Assembly (NCBI GenBank): GCA_041671505.1
Contig: JBAZBK010000004.1
Coordinates: 124,001-188,000 of the forward strand
Direction of reading: 5' to 3'
Origin: JACPDH01 sp041671505
Lineage (GTDB): Bacteria; Acidobacteriota; Thermoanaerobaculia; Gp7-AA8
Length of the DNA: 64,000 nt
Numbering within the stretch: the first letter of the stretch is position 1; each line of letters opens with the position of its first letter. The notes below the pieces were generated by a model. That model did not search any database. It saw only the letters and a list, made by a program, of their open reading frames with translations, and was not told the DNA's origin. Made by a program: the position numbers and the translations under genes. Shown here in pieces: positions 18,371 to 27,141 of the stretch.

Positions 18371-20782
18371 TTACTTCCGCTTTCCTGATCTCTTCTTCGT
18401 GCCGCCGCCCTGTCCCCCCGAGCCGTCGTCACCGCCGGAATTCTCTCCCGACGGGCCGAACGGGCCCTTCTCGTCTTCCGGCATCGGCTCGAAGTTCCGG
18501 AAGAAGACGGCACCAAGAGGCGGAATCGTCACGCTCATCGACGCGGGCCGCCCATGGTGCGGCTCATCGATCGCGAACACTTCGCCCATGTTGCCGACAC
18601 CGCTCCCGCCGTAAATCGACGAGTCGCTGTTGAGGATCTCGGTCCACTTGCCTTCGCGCGGCGCGCCGATCCGGTAATCGTAGCGGACGACCGGCGTGAA
18701 GTTGAGCACCGCGATCACTTCCTCGCCTGGCGTCTTTCCACGGCGCATCACGGCGACGATGCTCTGCTCCCAGTCGTTGCAATCGATCCACTCGAAGCCC
18801 TGCGGAACCGGGTCGAGCTCCCACATCGCCGGCTGCCCGCGATAGAGCCCGTTGAGATCCTGGACGAAGCGCTGCACCCCGGCGTGCCCCGGATCCTCGA
18901 GCACGTGCCAGTCGAGGCTCTCGTCGTGGTTCCACTCCCGGATCTGCGCGATCTCCGCGCCCATGAAGAGCAGCTTCTTGCCCGACTGCGCAAACATCCA
19001 CGAGTAGAGCAGCCGCAGGTTCGCGAGCTTCTTCCAGTGGTCGCCCGGCATCTTCCGGAAGAGCGATCCCTTCATGTGGACGACTTCATCGTGCGAGAGC
19101 GACAGGACGAAGTTCTCGCTCGTCGCGTAAATCTGCCGGAACGTCAGCTTCTCGTGGTGGTACTTGCGCGAGATCGGATCCTCGGCCATGTACTTGAGCG
19201 TGTCGTGCATCCAGCCCATGTCCCACTTGAAGCCGAAGCCGAGGCCGCCGACGTAGGTCGGCTTCGACACGTGCGGCCAGGCCGTGGACTCCTCGGCGAT
19301 CGTCTGCGCGCCCGGCACCTCGCCGTACACCGCCTCGTTCAGCTTACGCAGGAACTCGATCGCCTCGAGATACTCGCGGCCGCCGTACTTGTTGGGGATC
19401 CACTCGCCATGCTTGCGCGAGTAGTCGAGATAGAGCATCGACGCGACGGCGTCGACGCGAAGGACGTCGGCGTGAAACTTTTCGAGCCAGAAGATCGCGC
19501 TGCTCGTCAGGAACGAGCGGACCTCGGGCCGGCCGTAGTCGAAGATCATGCTCTTCCAGTCGGGGTGGAACCCGCGACGCGGATCGGCCGGCTCGTAGAG
19601 GTGCGTCCCGTCGAAGTAGGCGAGCGCGTGCCCGTCGGTCGGGAAATGCGACGGCACCCAGTCGAGGATCACGCCGATCCCCTCCTGGTGAAGCCGGTCG
19701 ACCAGGTACATCAGGTCCTGCGGCGTACCGAAGCGGCTCGTCGGCGCGAAGAATCCGGTCGCCTGGTAACCCCACGAGCCGTAGAACGGATGCTCCATGA
19801 CCGGCATGAACTCGACGTGCGTGAAACCCATCTGCTTCAGGTACGCCGGAAGCGACTCTGCGAGCTCGCGGTAGGTCAGGAACCGTTCCCCTTCTTCGGG
19901 AACGCGGCGCCACGAGCCGAGATGGATCTCGTAGATCGACATCGGCTCGTTGAGCGGCTTCGACGCGGCGCGGCGCTCCATCCATCCCGAGTCGTTCCAG
20001 TGGTAGTCGAGGTCCCAGACGACGGACGCGGTGTCGGGCGCGTGCTCGTGCATCAGTCCGAACGGATCGGCGCGATCGCTCTGGTAATCGTGGTGCGCGG
20101 CGACGACGTGGTACTTGTAGACCGCTCCCTTGCCGAGGCCCGGAACGAAGCCGACCCAGATGCCGGACGCTCCCTGCGGCTTCAGCGGCGTCGACGCCAC
20201 GTTCCATTCGTTGAAGTCGCCGACGACCGAGACTTCCTTCGCGTTAGGCGCCCAGACCGCGAAACGGACTCCCGCGACGCCGTCGTGCGTGATGAGATGC
20301 GCGCCGAGCTTCTCGTGAAGCCGGCGGTGCGTTCCCTCACGGAAGAAGTAGACGTCCTGCTCTTCGATCTCGATCGACACGGGACCCATCGTCTCACGCA
20401 CGGGACCGGCCGCCTTCCTCTTCACGATCGCGACTGCGGGCTTCTTCGTTTTATCGGCGACGATCTTCGCCGCTTTCTTCGGTCCGGTGGTCCGGTCGGA
20501 TTTCGCCTTCGAGGCCGCTTTGCGTTTCGCGAGCTTCGACGTGACCGACGGAAGCGTCGCCTCCATCGCGTGCAGTTCCGCGGTCACGCCGGGATCGATG
20601 CTTGCGATGGTCACCTTGAGCTCGGGAGAGGGATGGTGCTCGGCCTCCGCCCCGACGTCGAGCGCAGCAGTGCCCGCTTCTGCATCCAGACTCTCCCCCT
20701 CGGGCAGGCCGATTTCGCGATCGAGCAGCCGCTCCTTCTTTGATTCCTTCGAGTTCTTCTTCTTGCCTTTGTCTTTGGCCAT
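18371..20782 (-). CDS. glgB: 1,4-alpha-glucan branching enzyme with Lys-rich N-terminal extension
   Basis: GlgB makes the alpha-1,6 branches of glycogen. In this 803-residue protein the CBM48-like domain begins near residue 140 and the GH13 barrel follows. Catalytic residues are D444 (VLRVDAVAS), the acid/base glutamate at 497/498 (TIAEES) and D565 (SLSHDEV). Unusually, the first ~140 residues are a low-complexity Lys/Ala-rich segment (KRKAASKAK, GPKKAAK), and the C-terminus ends in a Gly/Ser-rich acidic then basic tail (GGQGGG, KKRSGKRK). It is divergent from the kinase-TonB gene and precedes the flavin reductase. Only one glgB is visible; glgA and glgC are not in the window. Confidence 0.95.
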   Translation of the reverse strand: MAKDKGKKKNSKESKKERLLDREIGLPEGESLDAEAGTAALDVGAEAEHHPSPELKVTIASIDPGVTAELHAMEATLPSVTSKLAKRKAASKAKSDRTTGPKKAAKIVADKTKKPAVAIVKRKAAGPVRETMGPVSIEIEEQDVYFFREGTHRRLHEKLGAHLITHDGVAGVRFAVWAPNAKEVSVVGDFNEWNVASTPLKPQGASGIWVGFVPGLGKGAVYKYHVVAAHHDYQSDRADPFGLMHEHAPDTASVVWDLDYHWNDSGWMERRAASKPLNEPMSIYEIHLGSWRRVPEEGERFLTYRELAESLPAYLKQMGFTHVEFMPVMEHPFYGSWGYQATGFFAPTSRFGTPQDLMYLVDRLHQEGIGVILDWVPSHFPTDGHALAYFDGTHLYEPADPRRGFHPDWKSMIFDYGRPEVRSFLTSSAIFWLEKFHADVLRVDAVASMLYLDYSRKHGEWIPNKYGGREYLEAIEFLRKLNEAVYGEVPGAQTIAEESTAWPHVSKPTYVGGLGFGFKWDMGWMHDTLKYMAEDPISRKYHHEKLTFRQIYATSENFVLSLSHDEVVHMKGSLFRKMPGDHWKKLANLRLLYSWMFAQSGKKLLFMGAEIAQIREWNHDESLDWHVLEDPGHAGVQRFVQDLNGLYRGQPAMWELDPVPQGFEWIDCNDWEQSIVAVMRRGKTPGEEVIAVLNFTPVVRYDYRIGAPREGKWTEILNSDSSIYGGSGVGNMGEVFAIDEPHHGRPASMSVTIPPLGAVFFRNFEPMPEDEKGPFGPSGENSGGDDGSGGQGGGTKKRSGKRK

Positions 20783-20929
20783 TGTCTTTCCCGTGGCGGG
20801 TCCCCTCGAGCGCTTCGATCAGCCGGCGCCGGGTAATCTGCCCCGCATGGCGCATCGACCCGAGACACGACGACCGACCGCGGTGATCGCGGCCGGAAGC
20901 AAACGCGTCGATGCCGCCGTCACAGTCCT

Positions 20930-20956
20930 TTTATGAGGAATCGGGGGGCGGGTCAA
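20930..20956 (-). promoter_or_regulatory. Possible sigma70 promoter for glgB
   Basis: On the minus strand, TTGACC (20956-20951) is followed after 15 bases by CATAAA (20935-20930), about 150 bases before the glgB ATG. The -35 matches 5/6 and the -10 matches 4/6, but the spacer is short. Sequence-only inference. Confidence 0.35.
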
Positions 20957-21013
20957 GCCGGGAGCGGCCGGCGCGCGACGAGTTCACCTCCGCTCGACTC
21001 GCTCCGCACCGGC

Positions 21014-21019
21014 TATACT
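21014..21019 (+). promoter_or_regulatory. TATACT -10-like element before the kinase gene
   Basis: TATACT lies 13 bases before the ATG at 21033. No convincing -35 is present at 16-18 bases. If used, the mRNA would have a very short leader, which agrees with the absence of a strong ribosome-binding site. Confidence 0.35.
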
Positions 21020-21032
21020 CTTGGGACTCCTG

Positions 21033-23357
21033 ATGGCACACATCCGATGCCGACGTTGTGGTGAACCGGTCCCGAAGAATGCGGACCGATGCACGAAGTG
21101 CGGAGCCCCCGCGCCCGTCGACGAGACGATGTCGAGCGTGGCGGCAAAGACCCGCTTCAAGGTCGGCGACGTGATCGACAGCCGCTACGAGGTCGTCGCC
21201 GTGCTCCCGACGGGGGGCATGGGCGAGCTCTACAAGGTTCGCCACGTCCATCTCGGCGATTTCCGCGTCGTCAAGATCCGCAAGGCAAACGCGCGAAGCG
21301 ACGAAACCGGCACGAAGCGCTTCGTCCGCGAAGCAAAACTCGCCGCCTCCATCAAGCATCCGAATCTAGCGTCGCTCTTCGACTTCGCGCAGCTCGACGA
21401 CGGCTCGTTCTACATGGTCAACGAGTACGTCGACGGGCTGACGATCGCCGAGCACATCCGCGCCGGCGGCCGCTTCGAAATCGCGCAGGTGCTCAGAATC
21501 ACCGAGCAGGCGCTCCTCGCGCTCGAGGCGATCCACTCCGCCGGCATCGTTCATCGCGACGTCGCGTCCGACAATGTGATGCTCGCGCAGAGCGCCTCCG
21601 ACCAGACGATCGTGAAGCTGATCGACCTCGGGATCGCGAAGACGCTCGACGGTGAAGGGCTGACCTCGACCGGCTACTTCGTCGGCAAGGCGCGCTACGC
21701 CTCGCCCGAGCAGGTGAATACGAACGATCCGGAACCGATCGACCAGCGGAGCGACCTCTACTCGCTCGGCATCGTGCTCTACGAAATGCTTTCGGGCGAT
21801 GTGCCGTTCGCGGGCGCCACGCCCGCAGCGTCGGTAATCAAGCGCCTGACCTCGGAGGTCACCGAGGTTCCGCCGCGCGACGCCTCGATCGTCATCGACC
21901 CGAACACCGAAGCGATCATCCTGCGCCTGCTGCGGCGAAACCGGGAGGAGCGTTTCGCATCGGCCACGGAAGCGCTCCAGGAGGTTCGCCGGCTCATTGC
22001 CGAGCGCCCGAACTACGACACCGAAGCGACCCTCTCGCGCATCACGCGCGACCGCGAGCTCATCGGAGCCGCGGGAGCCGCGGCCCCTGCGCAGGCAGGC
22101 GCAGCCCCCGGGGCACTCACTGCACAACCACCCGCACCTTCGCGGAGCGTTCCGTCCGGAACCGTCGAGATGTCGCTCGAGGAGCTCGCGTCGGCAGTCG
22201 AAGTCGAGCCTCCCGCTCCCGCTGGAGTCGTCGCTCCGACCGAAGCGATTCCACAGATACCGCGCGACCTCCGCGATCAGCTCATGGCGCCTCCACCCCC
22301 GCCGCCGGCAGCACCGGCGGGACAGGCCGCGGAGGAGCCCGCGGAGACGATGCCATTCCAGAAGTGGCAGCAGTCGCAGTCTCCCACCGTCGCCACTCCG
22401 CTGCCCCAGGTCCCTCCGGTCGCAGTGGCAGCGGGAGCCGGCCAGGAGGAAGTGCCCACTGTCGCGACGGGTCAGCCGCGCCCGTCAGCGCCTCCGCCTC
22501 CTTCGCCTCTGCAGCAGAAGTCTCCTGTCGTATTGCCGCCTCCTCCACCACCGCGCAGGAAAGGCGCGCCTCCGCCGCCGGCTGCAGCGCCCGCCACGGC
22601 GCAGCAATCACCGGCGAAGAAGGGGATGAGCACGAAGACGATCGTCATCGCCGCCATCGTCTCGCTGTTCGCGCTCGCCGCGCTGTCGCTCGCCAGCTAC
22701 GCCGCCTGGCAGCTCTACAAGCGGTACGCCTCGCGCGCCGCAGCGCCTCCACCGGTGACCGCACCGGTGACGACGGAGACCACGACCACTGCGGTGGCCA
22801 CCGAAACGGCGGCGGTCGAAATCGTCGAAACGGCCACGGTTCCCGACACGAGCGCCTCCTCGGTCGACAGCGCACCACTGACCGATACCACGACAGCGAC
22901 CACGACGCAGGCGCCGCCCGTGCCCACGACTCCGAAGACGACTCCAAAGAGCACGAAAAAGCGAGAGAAACCGGTGGAGCCGCCACCCGTCGAACCGCAA
23001 CCGAAGGCGCGGCCCGAGCCGGAGCCCGAGCCCGAGGTCAGCGAGGGAGACCTCGTTGCACCGGGTCCCGGCGTCGTCGACGCGAAGGTCATCGTCCAGC
23101 AGCCGCTGCGGCTTTCATTCAAGGACCGCGTGAAGCGAACGCGCGGCACCGCGTCCGTCAGCCTCATCGTCGGAATCAACGGCCTGCCGGAGGATCTCGA
23201 GATCCTGCAGTCGAGTGGAGACGATGCGATCGACGCCGCCGCGTTGAAAGCCGCCGGGGCAAGTCGATTCACACCGGCCACGAAGAACGGGGTTAAAGTA
23301 CGGGTCCGCACCGTTCTCCAGTTCAGCAACGAGAAGCAGAACGCGGATCAGCAGTAA
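21033..23357 (+). CDS. Zinc-ribbon Ser/Thr protein kinase fused to a TonB C-terminal domain
   Basis: A 774-residue single-pass membrane kinase. Order: zinc ribbon (C6, C9, C20, C23); Hanks-type kinase (about 50-325) with P-loop-like TGGMGELYK, lysine K81, HRD at 174-176 with N181, DLG (198-200) in place of DFG, and SPEQ near 224; a long Pro/Ala-rich cytoplasmic linker (about 350-530); one membrane helix (about 535-557); a Thr/Pro-rich periplasmic spacer (about 570-670); and a TonB C-terminal domain (about 683-766, SLIVGINGLPEDLEI, ALKAAGASRFTPA). Key catalytic residues are present, so it is probably active. ATG 21033 was chosen; TTG 21021 is in frame. The next gene (GH57) starts 14 bases downstream. 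This architecture would place a TonB-like domain under kinase control, or use it as a sensor; both are inference. Confidence 0.9.
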   Translation: MAHIRCRRCGEPVPKNADRCTKCGAPAPVDETMSSVAAKTRFKVGDVIDSRYEVVAVLPTGGMGELYKVRHVHLGDFRVVKIRKANARSDETGTKRFVREAKLAASIKHPNLASLFDFAQLDDGSFYMVNEYVDGLTIAEHIRAGGRFEIAQVLRITEQALLALEAIHSAGIVHRDVASDNVMLAQSASDQTIVKLIDLGIAKTLDGEGLTSTGYFVGKARYASPEQVNTNDPEPIDQRSDLYSLGIVLYEMLSGDVPFAGATPAASVIKRLTSEVTEVPPRDASIVIDPNTEAIILRLLRRNREERFASATEALQEVRRLIAERPNYDTEATLSRITRDRELIGAAGAAAPAQAGAAPGALTAQPPAPSRSVPSGTVEMSLEELASAVEVEPPAPAGVVAPTEAIPQIPRDLRDQLMAPPPPPPAAPAGQAAEEPAETMPFQKWQQSQSPTVATPLPQVPPVAVAAGAGQEEVPTVATGQPRPSAPPPPSPLQQKSPVVLPPPPPPRRKGAPPPPAAAPATAQQSPAKKGMSTKTIVIAAIVSLFALAALSLASYAAWQLYKRYASRAAAPPPVTAPVTTETTTTAVATETAAVEIVETATVPDTSASSVDSAPLTDTTTATTTQAPPVPTTPKTTPKSTKKREKPVEPPPVEPQPKARPEPEPEPEVSEGDLVAPGPGVVDAKVIVQQPLRLSFKDRVKRTRGTASVSLIVGINGLPEDLEILQSSGDDAIDAAALKAAGASRFTPATKNGVKVRVRTVLQFSNEKQNADQQ

Positions 23358-23371
23358 CCCCGACTCTCCCC

Positions 23372-25831
23372 ATGGACCGATACATCTGCATTCACGGCCA
23401 CTTCTACCAGCCACCCCGCGAAAACCCATGGCTCGAGGAGATCGAGCTGCAGGACTCCGCCACCCCCTACCACGACTGGAACGAGCGGATCACCGCGGAG
23501 TGCTACGCGCCTAACGCATCGTCCCGGATCCTCGACGACGCGAACCGGATCGTCAAGATCGAGAACAACTACGCGCGCATCAGCTTCAACTTCGGTCCGA
23601 CGCTGCTGTCGTGGCTCGAGCGCAAGTCGCGTGACGCGTACGCGGCGATCGTGGCCGCCGACGCGGCGAGCCGCGCGCAGTTCTCGGGCCATGGCTCCGC
23701 GATCGCGCAGGCCTACAACCACCTGATCATGCCGCTCGCGTCGAGGCGCGACAAGGAAACGCAGGTTCTCTGGGGCATCCGCGACTTCGAGCGCCGCTTC
23801 GGCCGCAAGCCCGAGGGGATGTGGCTGCCGGAGACGGCCGTCGATCTCGAATCGCTCGACATCCTCGCCGAGCACGGCATCCTCTTCACGATCCTCGCGC
23901 CCCACCAGGCGAAAAGCGTGCGCGCAATCGGCGAAACCGCCTGGAACGACGTGAGCGGCGCGCGGGTCGACCCGTCGATGCCCTACCGTCTCACGCTCGA
24001 GTCGGGGCGGACGATCGCGATCTTCTTCTACGACGGCCCGATCTCGCGCGGCGTCGCCTTCGAGCGGCTGCTGCACAAGGGCGAGTACCTCGCAGACCGT
24101 CTCGTCGGCGCCTTTTCCGCGACACGGAAGCGGCCGCAGCTCGTCCACATCGCCACCGATGGCGAGACCTACGGCCACCACCACTCGAAGGGCGACATGG
24201 CGCTCGCGTACGCGCTCGACTACATCGAGCGGCACGAGCTCGCGAGGCTGACGAACTACGGAGAGTTCCTCGAGCTCTCGCCTCCGACGCACGAGGTGCA
24301 GATCCACGAGGACACCGCCTGGAGCTGCCCGCACGGCGTCTCCCGCTGGCGCGCCGACTGCGGTTGCAACTCCGGAGCGCCCCAGGGCTGGAACCAGCAG
24401 TGGCGCGGGCCGCTGCGCGACGCGCTCGACTGGCTCCGCGACGAGGTCGCGCCGAGGTTCGAGAACGAAGGCCGCGAGCTCTTCGGACACCCGTGGCGCG
24501 CGCGCAACCACTACATCGACGTCATCCTCGAGCCCGGGGACGAGAGCGTCGATCACTTCCTCAGCCAGATCGGGCATCGCACCCTCGACTCCGCGCAGCG
24601 CGTCCGCGCGCTCCAGCTGCTCGAGCTTCAGCGCAACGCGATGCTCATGTACACGAGCTGCGGCTGGTTTTTCAACGACCTCTCCGGAATCGAGACGACG
24701 CAGATCCTCCGCTACGCGGGGCGCGTGCTGCAGCTGGCTAAACGATGCTTCGGCGTCGACTTCGAGCCCGAGTTTCTCGAGCGGCTCTCGAAGGCGAAGA
24801 GCAACCTAGCCGAACAGGGAACGGGGCGCGAGATCTACGAGCGCCACGTCCGTCCCGCGATCGTCGAGTTCGCGGGCGTCGCGGCCAACTACGCGATCGC
24901 GTCGCTCTTCGAGGCCTTCCCGTCACGCGGCCGCATCTATTGCTACGACGTCGAGCAGGAGGGGCTCGAGATCTTCGACGCCGGCTCGGCCAAGGTCTCC
25001 GCCGGCAAGCTGCGGATCCGCTCGCGCGTGACGCAGGAAGTCGAGCGCGTGATGTTCGGCGTGCTCTACCTCGGTGACGTGAAGCTGACCGGCGGGTCGC
25101 GCCCTCTCGAGTCGGACGAGCCTTACGAGGCGCTGCGCTCCGCGCTCGCCGATCCCGACCTTCGCAACGATTTCGCCGCGGTCGTCAGGCTGCTCGACCG
25201 CAGCTTCGCCTCCCTACCGTTCTCGATCCGGTCGCTCTTCCGCGACGAGCAGCGGAGCATTCTCTCGCTCATCTGGAACGCCGCGCTCGCCGAGGCAGAG
25301 GCTGCGTTCCGCGCCCTGCACGACCGCTACGTCCCGCTGGTGAAGCTGCACTCCGACCTGTCGGTCCCTCTGCCGAAAGTGCTTTCCGCCGCTGCCGAGG
25401 CCGACCTCAACCTGCGCCTTCGTCGCGCCCTGGAGCGCGACGATGTATCGCAGCCGCTCGTCGCGAGCCTGATCGCGCAGGCGCGCAGCGAGCAGGTTAC
25501 GCTCGACCACGCGTCGCTCGCGTACGCGCTCAAGCGCACGCTCGACCGCGTCGTCGCGACCTTCGCCGCGTCACCCCGCGAAGTCGCCTCGCTCGAGACA
25601 CTCCACGCCGCCGTCGCGCTCGCCCGCTCGCTTCCGTTCGAGATCGATCTCGGGAAGGCGCAGAACGTCTACTACGGGATGCTCGGACGGGCGCGCGAGC
25701 GGACTCACGGCAACGGCGAGGGACACGAGCGATGGATCGAGCTCTTCCGGTCGCTCGGCACGATGCTTTCGATGCAGCAGGGACTCGTCGATGCCGCGCT
25801 TTCGCCCCTGCCGGCGCCGGCGGCGAAGTAG
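23372..25831 (+). CDS. GH57-family glycoside hydrolase with DUF3536
   Basis: An 819-residue cytoplasmic protein. The first ~320 residues form a GH57 catalytic barrel: the start YICIHGHFYQPPRENPW is typical, the putative nucleophile is E154 in GMWLPET, and the second acid would lie in the TDGETYGHHHSKGD region. The remainder (about 320-800) is DUF3536. GH57 enzymes act on alpha-glucans (amylase, branching or glucanotransferase activity); the exact activity of the DUF3536 group is not clear from sequence. It begins 14 bases after the kinase-TonB gene, so the two are probably one transcript, and it is surrounded by glgB, pfkA and malQ. Confidence 0.9.
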   Translation: MDRYICIHGHFYQPPRENPWLEEIELQDSATPYHDWNERITAECYAPNASSRILDDANRIVKIENNYARISFNFGPTLLSWLERKSRDAYAAIVAADAASRAQFSGHGSAIAQAYNHLIMPLASRRDKETQVLWGIRDFERRFGRKPEGMWLPETAVDLESLDILAEHGILFTILAPHQAKSVRAIGETAWNDVSGARVDPSMPYRLTLESGRTIAIFFYDGPISRGVAFERLLHKGEYLADRLVGAFSATRKRPQLVHIATDGETYGHHHSKGDMALAYALDYIERHELARLTNYGEFLELSPPTHEVQIHEDTAWSCPHGVSRWRADCGCNSGAPQGWNQQWRGPLRDALDWLRDEVAPRFENEGRELFGHPWRARNHYIDVILEPGDESVDHFLSQIGHRTLDSAQRVRALQLLELQRNAMLMYTSCGWFFNDLSGIETTQILRYAGRVLQLAKRCFGVDFEPEFLERLSKAKSNLAEQGTGREIYERHVRPAIVEFAGVAANYAIASLFEAFPSRGRIYCYDVEQEGLEIFDAGSAKVSAGKLRIRSRVTQEVERVMFGVLYLGDVKLTGGSRPLESDEPYEALRSALADPDLRNDFAAVVRLLDRSFASLPFSIRSLFRDEQRSILSLIWNAALAEAEAAFRALHDRYVPLVKLHSDLSVPLPKVLSAAAEADLNLRLRRALERDDVSQPLVASLIAQARSEQVTLDHASLAYALKRTLDRVVATFAASPREVASLETLHAAVALARSLPFEIDLGKAQNVYYGMLGRARERTHGNGEGHERWIELFRSLGTMLSMQQGLVDAALSPLPAPAAK

Positions 25832-25844
25832 CCGCCCCGCGACC

Positions 25845-27011
25845 TCAGTGCAGGAACATCGGAAGCCCGAGGACGTTCGAGAGCTTCGGACGGTAGGTGC
25901 CTGAATCGTAGAACTTCGCTACGTCGACGCGCTTCTTCCCCTGCCCGGTGATCGCGAGCGGGACCGCGGTATACCGCCCGCCGTTCATCGCGACCAGCTT
26001 TCCGAAGTCCCCCGCGTGCGCAAGGTCGGCCGCCAGCACCCCGTAGGTGTTCGCCACGAGCTGGTCGACCGAGTCGGGAGCGCCCGAACGCATCAGGTAG
26101 GCGATGCGCTGGTAGATCAGCCGCTCCCCGGTGCGCTGCTCGAAGTAGTCGGAGATCTCCTGGCCGATTCCGCCTAACGTCGGGTTGCCGAAATCGTCGA
26201 CGCGGCCAAATCCCGTCGGCCGTCCGCCGATCGGCCATGCGCCTTCGGACACCGCCAGCACCGCGAAGCCGCTCGTGTTGTCCATCCGGTCGCGCGCGAG
26301 AAGATCGAACAGGAGATTCCAGTCGAACGGCACCTCGGCGATGAGCGCGCGATCGGTGCCGGCGAGATACGACGCGAGAAGGCTCGTCTCCCCCGAGTAG
26401 CGCCCGAAGAGCTCACAAATCAGAAAGCGCTCGTGCGACTCGGCCGAGCTCTTCAGGTCCTGAATGAACTGCACCGCGCGGGTAACCGAGGTGGAGAAGC
26501 CGAGACAGTAGTCGGTGCCGAAGACGTCGTTGTCCATCGTCTTGGGCATCGCGACGAGAGGCACTCCCTCGTCCGCGAGCCGCCTCGCGAATGACAACGT
26601 TCCGTCGCCACCGATCGCGATCAGCCCGTCGAGCTCAAGCATCTCGATCGCGCGGATCGCCGCTGCCGTGAGATCGATCGTCCCCTTCTCTCCCGGCGTT
26701 CCTTCGCCGGCGAGATGCTCGGGAACCCGCCCAGGCTTTACGATCGACGGGTTCACACGCGAGGTGTGGAGCACGGTGCCGAGCGACCGGTCGATGTTTC
26801 TCGTGAGCTGCACGTTGAGCGGCGCGACCCAGCGGCGGCGAGCCACCTCATCGTCGCCGGCCGTGACGTTGATGAGCGCGGCCCAGCCTCGCCGGAGCCC
26901 GACGGCCTCGTGCCCATGCAGATCGAGCCGATTCACGATCGACTTGATCGCGGAGTTCACGCCCGGCACATCACCTCCGCCGGTGAGGATTCCGATCCGC
27001 TTCTTCGCCAT
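25845..27011 (-). CDS. pfkA: 6-phosphofructokinase, G/K-signature type
   Basis: A glycolytic kinase that phosphorylates fructose 6-phosphate. The 388-residue protein has the nucleotide-binding GGGDVPG at the N-terminus, GGDGT (134-138) and the catalytic PKTMDND (156-162). The glycine in GGDGT is the ATP-type residue, whereas the lysine in PKT is the one found in PPi-dependent enzymes; group III PFKs with this G/K pair are generally ATP-dependent, so ATP is the better guess. It is convergent with the GH57 gene (13-base gap) and divergent from malQ. Confidence 0.92.
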   Translation of the reverse strand: MAKKRIGILTGGGDVPGVNSAIKSIVNRLDLHGHEAVGLRRGWAALINVTAGDDEVARRRWVAPLNVQLTRNIDRSLGTVLHTSRVNPSIVKPGRVPEHLAGEGTPGEKGTIDLTAAAIRAIEMLELDGLIAIGGDGTLSFARRLADEGVPLVAMPKTMDNDVFGTDYCLGFSTSVTRAVQFIQDLKSSAESHERFLICELFGRYSGETSLLASYLAGTDRALIAEVPFDWNLLFDLLARDRMDNTSGFAVLAVSEGAWPIGGRPTGFGRVDDFGNPTLGGIGQEISDYFEQRTGERLIYQRIAYLMRSGAPDSVDQLVANTYGVLAADLAHAGDFGKLVAMNGGRYTAVPLAITGQGKKRVDVAKFYDSGTYRPKLSNVLGLPMFLH

Positions 27012-27141
27012 TTCGGGATGCCGCGCGATGCGCGGCGAAGCGGTATTGTACCGGAATCCGCGCTGCCGTCCGGCGAGCCGAAGCCTTGCGCGCCGCTGGC
27101 CACTCGCACAGAATTCGATCGATGTCCGCGGGAGGCGTGCG

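Noticed and set aside
18554..20743. A 729-codon plus-strand frame opposite glgB
   Set aside because: glgB on the minus strand has all catalytic residues; the plus frame is a compositional mirror.
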